From: Candidatus Colinaster scatohippi | GTDB taxonomy: Bacteria > Bacillota > Clostridia > Lachnospirales > Lachnospiraceae | Reading direction: 5' to 3' | NCBI GenBank assembly: GCA_018064805.1 | Contig: JAGHUN010000002.1 | Coordinates: forward strand, 1-37,863 | Length of the DNA stretch: 37,863 nucleotides | In this document: positions 7,283 through 14,864 of the stretch, in pieces | How positions within the stretch are numbered: the first letter of the stretch is position 1 | Layout of the letters: each line of letters starts with the position of its first letter | Made by a program: the position numbers and the translations under genes | The notes under the pieces: generated by a model | The model's input: the letters and a program-made list of their open reading frames with translations, nothing else | What the model was told of the DNA's origin: nothing | The model's database searches: none

Positions 7283-9472
7283 ATGAAAAAAGTTGAGATA
7301 TTGGCTCCGGCCGGAAATATGGAGTGTTTTATGGCGGCTATTAATGCCGGTGCTGATGCAGTCTATATGGCTGGTAAAAGCTTTGGAGCAAGAGCAAGTG
7401 CTAACAATTTCACAGAGGAAGAGTTTATAGACGCATTAAATATAGCTCATATTCATGGTCGTAAGATATATCTTACATTGAATACTCTTATAAAGGAGCG
7501 TGAATGGGGGAATATTTATAGTTTTCTTAAACCATTATATGAAGCGGGCCTTGATGGAGTAATTATTCAGGACCTTGGACTTATTGACTATTTGAGTCGG
7601 CAGTTTCCTGAATTACCGCTTCATGCCAGTACGCAGATGACCATTACAGATTTTAGGAGTGCAAAGCTTCTTAAGGAAAAGGGAATATGCAGAGTTGTGC
7701 CGGCAAGAGAACTAAGTCTTGATGAGATAATTACATTAAAACAGGAGACCGGTCTTGAGATTGAGACCTTTATTCATGGCGCACTTTGTTATGGTTATTC
7801 AGGCCAATGCCTTTTTAGCTCATATTTGGGCGGAAGGAGCGGAAACAGAGGCAGATGTGCGGGACCATGCAGACTACCTTACGAGGTTTTGTCGACTGAT
7901 AAAAAGACTAAATCAGGCAAAGAATATCCACTTAGTCTTAAGGATTTGTGTACAATTAGACATATTAAGGAGCTAATTGAGGCTGGGATTGATTCCTTCA
8001 AGATTGAGGGAAGAATGAAAAGTGCAGAGTATGTTGCAGGTGTAACAGCAATATACAGGAAATATGTAGATGCTTATTATGCAAATGAATGTACGGATGT
8101 ATCTATAGAAGATATAACACTACTTGAATCATTATATTTAAGAAGCAGTATTGGCAGTGGCTACTATTATAAGCATAATGGGGCTGAAATGATTAGTATT
8201 AAAGATCCGTCATATAATAATCAGGATCAGAATACGGTAAATTATGTGGCCGAGAATATTATGTGCAAGGAAGTGTATAGATATATATGCGGAAATGCTT
8301 ATCTACATGCCGGTGAACCTATGAGTCTTACTATTTGGGATTCTGAGGGGAACAGTGCATATGTAGAGGGGGCCATTGTTGATGAGGCAATGTCCAGATC
8401 GGCACTTGTTGAAGATGTTAGAAAGCAGCTGTGCAAAACAGGTGGAACGGCATATAAGTTTGAGGAGTTAAATATTGATCTGGGAAATAACTGTTTTGTT
8501 CCGGTTAAGGCAATTAATGAACTTCGTAGGGCTGCAATTTTAGAGTATGAAAAAGTATTACTCGCTGATTATATAAGAATAACACCCGATATAATTGATG
8601 AACCCAATACAGCTTTTAGCACAGAGGAAGAAAGGAGGACACATATTGGCGTTTCGATTCTTAGTGAAGCTACGCTAAAGACAATTCTTCTATATGATGT
8701 GGAGAGATTATATATCCCATATGATTTATTCTTTCAGAATAAAATTGATGTAAATGTGCTGCTTAATTACAAAAGGAATCATTCGGAAGCAAAATTAATT
8801 ATATCACTCCCAAGAATTATTAGAAAAAGAGACGGTAATTATCTTGAGAGTTTATCTACATTCCTTAAAAAGCAACTTGTGAATTTAACGGATTCTCAGG
8901 GACTGGTTGATGGTATTCTGGTCAGAAATCTTGAGGAAATAAATTATATAGCTGAACTGGGATATAATAAATATATAGAACTTGATTATACATTATATTG
9001 CTGGAACAGGAAGTCATTAGAGTTTTTAAGAAAATTTAGTGATAGATTAACAGCGCCGCTTGAATTGTCGTCTTATGAATTGGCCGAACTGGGGGATGAT
9101 AATATAACGGTAGTTATGTATGGGTATGCCCCGCTTATGGTTTCAGCTAATTGCCTTGCTAAGACTTATGGTAATTGTACAGGTAAGAGAAATGGATTTG
9201 ACTATCGTCTGATTGACAGATACGGCAAATCTGAAAAGGTGTATATTAACTGTTGTCATTGTTATAATGAAATATTCAATGCGATTCCGACATCTCTACA
9301 TAAAAAATATGACGAACTGATTAAAAAAGGGTTCAGAAATTTTAGGTTGGATTTTACGATAGAAAGTGCTGATGAATGTAAGAGGGTTATGGATTACTAT
9401 TTTAACGGGGATTCTGTAAATTCTCCGGTTGATGAGTTTACATCAGGACATATTGATAAGGGAGCAATATAA
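7283..9472 (+). CDS. U32 family peptidase, RlhA/YrrO-like with DUF3656-type C-terminal region
   Basis: The N-terminal TIM-barrel U32 domain begins KKVEILAPAGNMECFMAAINAGADAVY in the standard family way. The family signature ETFIHGALCYGYSGQC (residues about 162-177) and GRCAGPC just after supply conserved cysteines likely to bind an Fe-S cluster. The second half (to residue 729 from ATG 7283) resembles the long C-terminal part of E. coli RlhA, which hydroxylates C2501 of 23S rRNA. So rRNA or tRNA base hydroxylation is likelier than proteolysis. The start is ambiguous. ATG 7283 fits the family but has no Shine-Dalgarno. GTG 7244 has AAGGA (7233-7237) 6 bases upstream but adds 13 residues encoded mostly by a hairpin. 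A SEDS gene starts on the base after the stop. Confidence 0.88.
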   Translation: MKKVEILAPAGNMECFMAAINAGADAVYMAGKSFGARASANNFTEEEFIDALNIAHIHGRKIYLTLNTLIKEREWGNIYSFLKPLYEAGLDGVIIQDLGLIDYLSRQFPELPLHASTQMTITDFRSAKLLKEKGICRVVPARELSLDEIITLKQETGLEIETFIHGALCYGYSGQCLFSSYLGGRSGNRGRCAGPCRLPYEVLSTDKKTKSGKEYPLSLKDLCTIRHIKELIEAGIDSFKIEGRMKSAEYVAGVTAIYRKYVDAYYANECTDVSIEDITLLESLYLRSSIGSGYYYKHNGAEMISIKDPSYNNQDQNTVNYVAENIMCKEVYRYICGNAYLHAGEPMSLTIWDSEGNSAYVEGAIVDEAMSRSALVEDVRKQLCKTGGTAYKFEELNIDLGNNCFVPVKAINELRRAAILEYEKVLLADYIRITPDIIDEPNTAFSTEEERRTHIGVSILSEATLKTILLYDVERLYIPYDLFFQNKIDVNVLLNYKRNHSEAKLIISLPRIIRKRDGNYLESLSTFLKKQLVNLTDSQGLVDGILVRNLEEINYIAELGYNKYIELDYTLYCWNRKSLEFLRKFSDRLTAPLELSSYELAELGDDNITVVMYGYAPLMVSANCLAKTYGNCTGKRNGFDYRLIDRYGKSEKVYINCCHCYNEIFNAIPTSLHKKYDELIKKGFRNFRLDFTIESADECKRVMDYYFNGDSVNSPVDEFTSGHIDKGAI

Positions 9473-10969
9473 ATGCTTTATTATTTTACTGAGATTTCCA
9501 AATATTTAATAATTGGCATAATGATTCTGTATGTCTTGGAATGTCTTTTTTATGAGATTCTTAATGAGAATTATGCAAAGGCTAAAGGTGTATCTGCGAG
9601 GCAAAGGTTGTATCTTTTTGCTTTTCAGGGGGTTAGCTATGCAACCATTTGTCTGAAAACAGGAAAACTTGATTATATGTTTCTTTGTTTTTTTACTATG
9701 ATTGTATTGTTTGCGGTTCTGATTTTGTCAGGAATTCTTTATCCAAGGTGTGACAGGATACTGCTTAATAATATGGCAATGCTACTTAGCATTGGATTTG
9801 TTATTCTTAGCAGGCTTAGTTTTAACAGGGCACTTAAACAGTTTGGCATTGTTGCCGTATCATTGGGAGTTGGCCTAGCTGTTCCGTTTGTATTAAAGAA
9901 GATTAAGGGTCTTCCGAATTTTGGATATTTTTATGCTGCCATCGGAGTTATTCCCTTGGCGATTGTGCTTGTTCTTGGCGCTGCTACGAATGGAAGTAAG
10001 CTTTCATGGTCGATAGGCGGAATTACAATTCAGCCTTCAGAAATTGTGAAGATAGTTTTTGTATTCTGCGTTGCAGCACTGCTTGCTAAGGGTAAAACCT
10101 TATTTGATATTATAATAGCAACTGTTATTGCAGGTTGCCATGTTATGATACTTGTTTTGTCCAAGGATTTAGGTAGTGGTCTTGTATTTTTTATAACATA
10201 TATGTTTATGTTGTTAATTTCTACAAGGAGTTATATATTATTCCTTCTTGGTATGTTATCCGGTGCGGGGGCATCGGTGGTAGCGTATAAGTTATTTTCA
10301 CATGTACAGGTAAGAGTTACTGCCTTCCGTAATCCTTTTGCAGTAATAGATAATGAAGGATACCAGATATCACAGGCTCTTTTTGCTATAGGATGTGGCA
10401 GTTTCTTTGGTATGGGACTTACTAAGGGGGCGCCTGGAGATATTCCTTTTGTTGAATCTGACTTTATTTTTTCTGCTATATCAGAAGAGATGGGAGCGAT
10501 ATTTGCAGTTTGCATGTTGTTTGTTTGTTTATCATGCTTTGTGATAATAATGCGAACATCAATGGTTTGTGGTAAGAAGTTTATGAGACTTTTGTGCTGT
10601 GGTTTTGGTGTATTATATATTTTTCAGGTCTTCTTAACGGTTGGAGGCGGAATAAAATTTATTCCATTAACTGGTGTTACACTTCCGTTTGTAAGTTATG
10701 GCGGTAGTAGTGTGCTGTCGAGTGTTATGATTTTCTATATAGTTCAGTGGATTATTATTACCTACAGGGACAAGGAATACGAAGAGATTTTGCAAAAGCA
10801 TCGGATGGATAAAAAGCGCGGTGGATATAGTCGTGAATATGACTATGATGAAGACTATCCGGAATATGAAGAAGATTATCCGAATTACGAAGATGAAGGG
10901 GATTATTCTTCTGAGAATTACTCATACAATGAATACGATGATTATGAGGAGTATGATAATTATGAGTAG
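9473..10969 (+). CDS. SEDS peptidoglycan glycosyltransferase (FtsW/RodA/SpoVE family) with acidic Tyr-rich tail
   Basis: A polytopic membrane enzyme that polymerises lipid II into glycan strands with a partner class B PBP. About ten hydrophobic segments span residues 8-440. Family hallmarks are VESDFIFSAISEEMG, containing D330, which aligns with the Asp essential in RodA/FtsW, and the signature GVTLPFVSYGGSS. Residues 450-498 form an unusual cytoplasmic tail with 14 Tyr and 21 Asp/Glu in 49 residues. The first ATG follows the U32 stop without a gap. The last 8 bases overlap the PBP gene, and the GAGGAG codons of the tail serve as that gene's RBS. FtsW, RodA and SpoVE roles cannot be told apart from this sequence. 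Confidence 0.94.
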   Translation: MLYYFTEISKYLIIGIMILYVLECLFYEILNENYAKAKGVSARQRLYLFAFQGVSYATICLKTGKLDYMFLCFFTMIVLFAVLILSGILYPRCDRILLNNMAMLLSIGFVILSRLSFNRALKQFGIVAVSLGVGLAVPFVLKKIKGLPNFGYFYAAIGVIPLAIVLVLGAATNGSKLSWSIGGITIQPSEIVKIVFVFCVAALLAKGKTLFDIIIATVIAGCHVMILVLSKDLGSGLVFFITYMFMLLISTRSYILFLLGMLSGAGASVVAYKLFSHVQVRVTAFRNPFAVIDNEGYQISQALFAIGCGSFFGMGLTKGAPGDIPFVESDFIFSAISEEMGAIFAVCMLFVCLSCFVIIMRTSMVCGKKFMRLLCCGFGVLYIFQVFLTVGGGIKFIPLTGVTLPFVSYGGSSVLSSVMIFYIVQWIIITYRDKEYEEILQKHRMDKKRGGYSREYDYDEDYPEYEEDYPNYEDEGDYSSENYSYNEYDDYEEYDNYE

Positions 10970-12395
10970 AAGAAAAGGCAAAAAGAAACCACGTGTTGTG
11001 GAAACATGGATTACAATAATGTTTTTCGTTTTTCTTTACATTGGAATGATGGTTTACTTCTGTTTGTTTGTAAAAAATAATGAACAGGAGCTTATAAGTA
11101 ACAGTTATAATTCCAGACAGCAGATACTTGCTAAAGAAAATAAAAGAGGAACAATATATGATCGCGAGGGAAGTATTTTAGCACAGACCATTAATGACGA
11201 AAATGGTAGAGAGTATAGAAATTATCCTTATGGTAATTTGTTTTCACATGCCGTTGGATTTATTAATAAAGGTAAAACAGGCGTAGAACAGAAGGCAAAT
11301 TATTATCTGATTAATACCAGTGTGCCTCTTACTGAAAAGGTTGAGAATGATATGGCGGGTGTCAAAAACCCTGCAAATGATGTTTATACAACATTTGATT
11401 ATAATCTGCAAAAAATAGCATCTGATTCACTTGGGATGTATAAGGGGGCAGTTATTGTTTCTAATGTTAAAACAGGTGAAGTACTTGCTATGGTATCAAA
11501 GCCGGATTTTGATCCTAATACCATTGTAGAGAACTGGGATAAATATGTTAATAATCCCACTGAGTCGGTTTTGGTTAATCGTGTAACGCAGGGTATTTAT
11601 CCACCGGGTTCGACTTTTAAGATTATTACCGCACTTGAATATATCAGGGAGCATAATGGAAGTTATGACGGATATTCATATACCTGTCATGGAAGCTATG
11701 TGAATGGTGATATAAAAATTAACTGTTTCCATGGCTCTGTGCATGATAATGAAGATTTCACCAAATCCTTTGCTAAATCGTGTAACTCGTCCTTTGCTAA
11801 CATTGGTATGAGCCTTGATAGAGATAAGTTTGGCAGAACTCTTAATGAGCTTATGTTTAATACGGATCTTCCATATGATTATAATTATAACAAGAGTAAG
11901 CTTATAGTGGACAGGACAGTATCTGATGATGATATGGCCCAGATATCTATTGGCCAGGGTATGGTTGGTATTACACCACTGCAGCTCAATCTGATTACGA
12001 ATGCAATTGCTAATGATGGTATTCTTATGAAGCCATATATGATAGATTCTATTGTTGATTCCAAAGGTGTACTTATTAAGCAGTACGAACCGGAAGAGTA
12101 TGGTGAATTAATAACAAAGAATGAGTCAGATGCACTTACAGAACTTATGGTGGCTGTTGTAGAAAAGGGAACAGGTACCAAATTAAAGTCAGATTATTAT
12201 CAGGCTGCAGGCAAGACAGGTTCGGCAGAATTTAATGGTGTATCATCGGATTCACATGCGTGGTTTACCGGATTCGCACCGGCAGATGATCCTCAGATCT
12301 CTGTTACAATTATAGTAGAGGGTGTTGGTACCGGTGGTGAATATGCGGTTCCTATAGCTAAGAGACTTATTGACGCATATTTCGGCGTATATTAG
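10962..12395 (+). CDS. Class B penicillin-binding protein (transpeptidase), SEDS partner
   Basis: A bitopic D,D-transpeptidase that cross-links peptidoglycan outside the membrane. The 477-residue protein has a very basic N-terminus (7 Arg/Lys in residues 3-11) and one membrane anchor at about 16-37. A short linker region (KRGTIYDREG) and the transpeptidase domain follow. Active-site motifs are all intact: S217-TF-K220, S273-C-N275 and K418-T-G420. ATG 10962 is chosen over an upstream start at 10821 because GAGGAG at 10946-10951 is 10 bases away and the upstream reading merely shadows the SEDS tail. The ATGAGTAG overlap implies coupled translation. At this size it resembles mycobacterial PbpA, which is also paired with a SEDS protein, more than large PBP2s. 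Confidence 0.95.
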   Translation: MSRRKGKKKPRVVETWITIMFFVFLYIGMMVYFCLFVKNNEQELISNSYNSRQQILAKENKRGTIYDREGSILAQTINDENGREYRNYPYGNLFSHAVGFINKGKTGVEQKANYYLINTSVPLTEKVENDMAGVKNPANDVYTTFDYNLQKIASDSLGMYKGAVIVSNVKTGEVLAMVSKPDFDPNTIVENWDKYVNNPTESVLVNRVTQGIYPPGSTFKIITALEYIREHNGSYDGYSYTCHGSYVNGDIKINCFHGSVHDNEDFTKSFAKSCNSSFANIGMSLDRDKFGRTLNELMFNTDLPYDYNYNKSKLIVDRTVSDDDMAQISIGQGMVGITPLQLNLITNAIANDGILMKPYMIDSIVDSKGVLIKQYEPEEYGELITKNESDALTELMVAVVEKGTGTKLKSDYYQAAGKTGSAEFNGVSSDSHAWFTGFAPADDPQISVTIIVEGVGTGGEYAVPIAKRLIDAYFGVY

Positions 12396-12404
12396 AATAT
12401 TAAT

Positions 12405-12707
12405 ATGATTACTTTTCGTGACAATTTGTACTTGTCGCCTTCTATTAAGAAGGCTGATAAAATAAAATGGAAAATAAAAACGGGTCGTGGACAGTTTAAT
12501 GTATATCTTATTGCTTATAATCACGATAGCAGAAAACTTGAGTTTTTTCATAATGGATTGCTTAAACAAAAAGCTTTGTATAACAGAGATATAGATGTGG
12601 TTGGCCTTGCTACGAGTGATGATGAGTGCATTGATATTACCGGTAAGATTTTGCTTGAGACATATGAAAAGACCGGAGTTTACGATATTAGCGGATATCT
12701 GGAGTAG
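12405..12707 (+). CDS. Conserved hypothetical protein, 100 aa
   Basis: I do not recognise a named family. The protein is soluble by appearance, with no membrane segment or signal peptide. It reads as a mixed alpha/beta fold: FNVYLIAYNHDSRKLEFFHNGLL looks like two strands joined by a turn, and the C-terminal half is acidic. It is probably real because it fills the space between the PBP (9 bases upstream) and the DUF2953 gene (2 bases downstream). It also supplies the GGAG RBS of the latter at its own stop codon. No good Shine-Dalgarno precedes ATG 12405. An antisense reading of this region is longer but lacks support. Confidence 0.72.
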   Translation: MITFRDNLYLSPSIKKADKIKWKIKTGRGQFNVYLIAYNHDSRKLEFFHNGLLKQKALYNRDIDVVGLATSDDECIDITGKILLETYEKTGVYDISGYLE

Positions 12708-12709
12708 AT

Positions 12710-13441
12710 ATGGCATTGTTTCTTACTATATTAAAAATAATCGGTCTTTCCATACTTGGAATATTGCTATTCATATTGGCGATACTTTTGTTACTTTTAT
12801 TTGTTCCGGTTAGATATAAGATAAAAGCAGCTTATGATGAAGAGAATGCATCCTTTGATGCCAGAGTTTCATATCTTCTTCATTTTGTAAGTGTAAGATT
12901 TTTATACAAAGGCGATTTTAAGATGACAGTCAGAATTCTAGGTATTCCGATTAAGCTTAAGAAAAAGGCAAAGACAGAAGATAAAGAGGATTCTGATAAT
13001 AAGGAAGACAATAAAGAAGATAGCGATGGAAGCGGTAAAGATGATGATTCTGCCAAATCCGATAAGGGCAAGATGGGTAAGGAAAAGGCAGTAGATTTTC
13101 TTAAGCTGCTAGCCGAAGATTCAACTAAAGCTGCCTGGGAAACCTGTAAGAGCAGATTAGGAAAGCTGCTTAGACTGCTTCTTCCTCGGAAGACTAGAAT
13201 AAACATATCATACGGACTTGATAATCCATATTATACTGAATTGGTAATGACTGTTTATGATGTGTTATATATATATTTGGACAAAATAATAAATATATGC
13301 CCGGTTTATGATGTTAAGACTTTTATGCTTGATGCAAAACTTAAAGGAAGTATAATGCTTGCACCTGTCTTATGGCACATTCTAATGGTGATTTTAGATA
13401 ATAATTGTAGGGCATTTTATAAAAAGATTAAGAAAAAGTGA
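12710..13441 (+). CDS. DUF2953 domain membrane protein (YtfI-like)
   Basis: A 243-residue protein with one strongly hydrophobic N-terminal segment (residues 4-32) followed by VPVRYKIKAAYDEENASFDARVSYL, the characteristic start of DUF2953. Residues about 83-125 are a charged, low-complexity stretch rich in Lys, Asp, Glu and Ser, probably an unstructured linker. A second conserved region covers about 145-243, with NISYGLDNPYYTEL and a weakly hydrophobic C-terminus. In Bacillus subtilis ytfI, encoding this family, is next to ytfJ, and the same order holds here (37 bases to the next gene). The function is unknown. The pairing with YtfJ suggests a part in sporulation or spore membrane function. 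Confidence 0.85.
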   Translation: MALFLTILKIIGLSILGILLFILAILLLLLFVPVRYKIKAAYDEENASFDARVSYLLHFVSVRFLYKGDFKMTVRILGIPIKLKKKAKTEDKEDSDNKEDNKEDSDGSGKDDDSAKSDKGKMGKEKAVDFLKLLAEDSTKAAWETCKSRLGKLLRLLLPRKTRINISYGLDNPYYTELVMTVYDVLYIYLDKIINICPVYDVKTFMLDAKLKGSIMLAPVLWHILMVILDNNCRAFYKKIKKK

Positions 13442-13478
13442 GTAGTATATAAATTTACCTGAATAAATTGGAGGTTTT

Positions 13479-13871
13479 ATGAGTAATTTTAGTAGCACAA
13501 TTGAGTCATTGCTTAAAAATGTTGATAGTGTATTGTCTACAAAAACTGTAGTAGGTGATGCGAAGCAGATTGGTGATACAGTTATTGTGCCTCTTGTAGA
13601 TGTATCCTTTGGTATTGCAGCAGGCGGTAACAGTGCTGATAAGAAGAATGGAGCAGGTGGCGGAATAACCGGTAAAATGAGTCCAAGTGCTGTTTTGGTT
13701 ATTCAGGATGGTCATACTAAGTTAGTTAGTGTTAAGAACCAGGATACAATATCTAAGATTGTTGATCTTGTACCTGAAGTACTTGATAAGATTTCGACAA
13801 AAAAAGCTGACCTTCCGTCAGATGAAGTGGCAGTTGATACGGCATTTCCGGATGGTACGGATTCAGAATAA
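13479..13871 (+). CDS. ytfJ: GerW family sporulation protein YtfJ
   Basis: A 130-residue protein of the YtfJ/GerW family. The signature run of the family is seen in GDTVIVPLVDVSFGIAAGG, then a Gly/Asn-rich loop, then GGGITGKMSPSAVLVIQDG. Its N-terminal ESLLKNVDSVLSTKTVVGD is also typical. In B. subtilis GerW has a role in spore germination, but homologues occur in many Firmicutes and their biochemical action is not known. A clear RBS (TTGGAGG) precedes ATG 13479. The next gene starts 9 bases after the stop. The presence of this gene suggests, but does not prove, a spore-forming ancestry. Confidence 0.93.
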   Translation: MSNFSSTIESLLKNVDSVLSTKTVVGDAKQIGDTVIVPLVDVSFGIAAGGNSADKKNGAGGGITGKMSPSAVLVIQDGHTKLVSVKNQDTISKIVDLVPEVLDKISTKKADLPSDEVAVDTAFPDGTDSE

Positions 13872-13880
13872 GGAATACTT

Positions 13881-14453
13881 ATGGATGTTGACATGACAAT
13901 TAATTCCTGTAAGGAAGGAGCGGAAAACGAGCCGACTTATGAACAGTTAGTTGCACTGAAGCGATGGCTGTTTCAGGAATATAATAAGATACAGGTCGAA
14001 AAAGGTGAACAACAGCGTATTTATGATAAGTTCATCAAGGAACGTTCTGACTTTATGGAGGATATGAAGCGTCTGAATGCCAAGGTCCTGCAGGAGCAGA
14101 AGCGTCTGAAAGAAGATAATATGTTTTTTGATAAAAAACTGCAGATTCTTCAAAATGGTTTTATGCAGTTGGATGTTGACAGGAAGAAGCTTGAAAGGGA
14201 ACGGCGTGAATTTGAATTATCAAAGAGAAAACGTTCCGAGAAAATGGCATCCAGAGAGAATGTACAAAATTCTTCGTTTACTATTAATGATGTTGGACTG
14301 TTTTTTGCCGGAGTTAATAATCCGCTGGCCCTTCGTAAAAGATATAGAGATTTGCTTAAGATATTTCACCCTGATAACAGTTGCGGAGATGAGGGTATTG
14401 TAAAAGCAATAAATGAAGAATATGAAAGATTGAAAAAAGAACTTACATATTAA
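13881..14453 (+). CDS. Coiled-coil protein with C-terminal J-domain-like HPD motif
   Basis: A 190-residue soluble protein without a signal. Residues about 20-125 are a long, highly charged coiled coil (QRIYDKFIKERSDFMEDMKR and on). Residues about 135-190 read as a DnaJ-like domain: RKRYRDLLKIFHPDN matches J-domain helix II plus the HPD loop (H163-P164-D165), and VKAINEEYERLKKEL matches helix III. The HPD triad is what stimulates Hsp70 ATPase in known J proteins, so a DnaK co-chaperone role is a reasonable inference. The domain is at the C-terminus, unlike DnaJ itself. AAGGA lies about 7 bases before ATG 13881. It is the last gene before the rpmB promoter. I know no assigned name. Confidence 0.78.
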   Translation: MDVDMTINSCKEGAENEPTYEQLVALKRWLFQEYNKIQVEKGEQQRIYDKFIKERSDFMEDMKRLNAKVLQEQKRLKEDNMFFDKKLQILQNGFMQLDVDRKKLERERREFELSKRKRSEKMASRENVQNSSFTINDVGLFFAGVNNPLALRKRYRDLLKIFHPDNSCGDEGIVKAINEEYERLKKELTY

Positions 14454-14462
14454 AAAAAATAC

Positions 14463-14491
14463 TTGCATTACTTGATTCTTAGTGATAATAT
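14463..14491 (+). promoter_or_regulatory. Promoter upstream of rpmB
   Basis: TTGCAT at 14463-14468 and TAATAT at 14486-14491 are 17 bases apart. The overlapping GATAAT at 14484-14489 with a 15-base spacer is an alternative. Predicted +1 is near 14496-14498, giving a leader of about 53-55 bases for rpmB. Confidence 0.65.
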
Positions 14492-14497
14492 ATCAAT

Positions 14498-14543
14498 GTT
14501 GCGACTAAGAGCAACAGACAATCGACGGTAAAGTCTTAGGAGG
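14498..14543 (+). promoter_or_regulatory. Possible pseudoknot leader overlapping the rpmB Shine-Dalgarno
   Basis: GTTGC (14498-14502) pairs with GCAAC (14511-14515) around the loop GACTAAGA. The loop bases CTAAGA (14505-14510) are exactly complementary to TCTTAG (14534-14539), whose last two bases begin the AGGAGG RBS (14538-14543). Together this gives an H-type pseudoknot at the extreme 5' end of the predicted transcript. Complementarity is seen directly; any regulatory role is inference. Confidence 0.4.
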
Positions 14544-14550
14544 TGTTAAG

Positions 14551-14736
14551 ATGGCAAAGTGTGATATCTGCGGTAAGGGCGTTCATTTTGGTAACAACGT
14601 CAGCCATTCTCATAGAAGATCTAATCATATTTGGAATTCTAATGTTAGAAGCGTAAAGTGCAAGGTTAACGGTGCAGCTAAGAGAATGCATGTGTGCTCT
14701 AGTTGTCTTAGATCAGGCAAAGTTGAGAGAGCCTAG
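14551..14736 (+). CDS. rpmB: 50S ribosomal protein L28
   Basis: A 61-residue large-subunit ribosomal protein. It starts MAKCDICGKGVHFGNNVSHSHRRSNHIW, the standard L28 N-terminus. C4 and C7 together with the later CSSC pair form a four-cysteine zinc-binding (C+) version of L28. AGGAGG at 14538-14543 is 7 bases before ATG 14551. It is a single-gene unit with its own promoter upstream and a strong terminator (14761-14793) behind. In B. subtilis rpmB also neighbours yloU/yloV, so the position is conserved. Confidence 0.98.
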   Translation: MAKCDICGKGVHFGNNVSHSHRRSNHIWNSNVRSVKCKVNGAAKRMHVCSSCLRSGKVERA

Positions 14737-14760
14737 TTTGAATTGCTAAATGATTACATG

Positions 14761-14793
14761 ACCTCATCCTTATGGATGGGGTTTTCTTTTTAT
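14761..14793 (+). terminator. Intrinsic terminator after rpmB
   Basis: ACCTCATCC (14761-14769) pairs with GGATGGGGT (14774-14782) around a TTAT loop with one T-G wobble. A T-rich tract follows (TTTTCTTTTTATTTTC). It meets all criteria for a Rho-independent terminator and separates rpmB from the yloU-fakA unit. Confidence 0.92.
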
Positions 14794-14797
14794 TTTC

Positions 14798-14826
14798 TTC
14801 CATTTTTGATAAAATATATGTATAAT
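14798..14826 (+). promoter_or_regulatory. Promoter upstream of the Asp23/Gls24 gene
   Basis: A perfect TATAAT lies at 14821-14826 and a weak TTCCAT at 14798-14803, with a 17-base spacer. It sits just behind the rpmB terminator and about 39 bases before the next start codon, where a new transcript is needed. Confidence 0.6.
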
Positions 14827-14864
14827 AGAATGGTATGTAAAAAACAAGTCAAGGAGGGATGCTA

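Noticed and set aside
10821-10961. Upstream extension of the PBP reading frame by 47 residues
   Set aside because: The Met/Ile-rich reading merely mirrors the Tyr/Asp codons of the SEDS tail in another frame. ATG 10962 has a good RBS and starts a typical basic N-terminus.
12252-12716. 154-codon minus-strand frame across the PBP end and the 100-aa gene
   Set aside because: It is opposite two sense genes with good spacing and motifs, and its product shows no recognisable domain or RBS.
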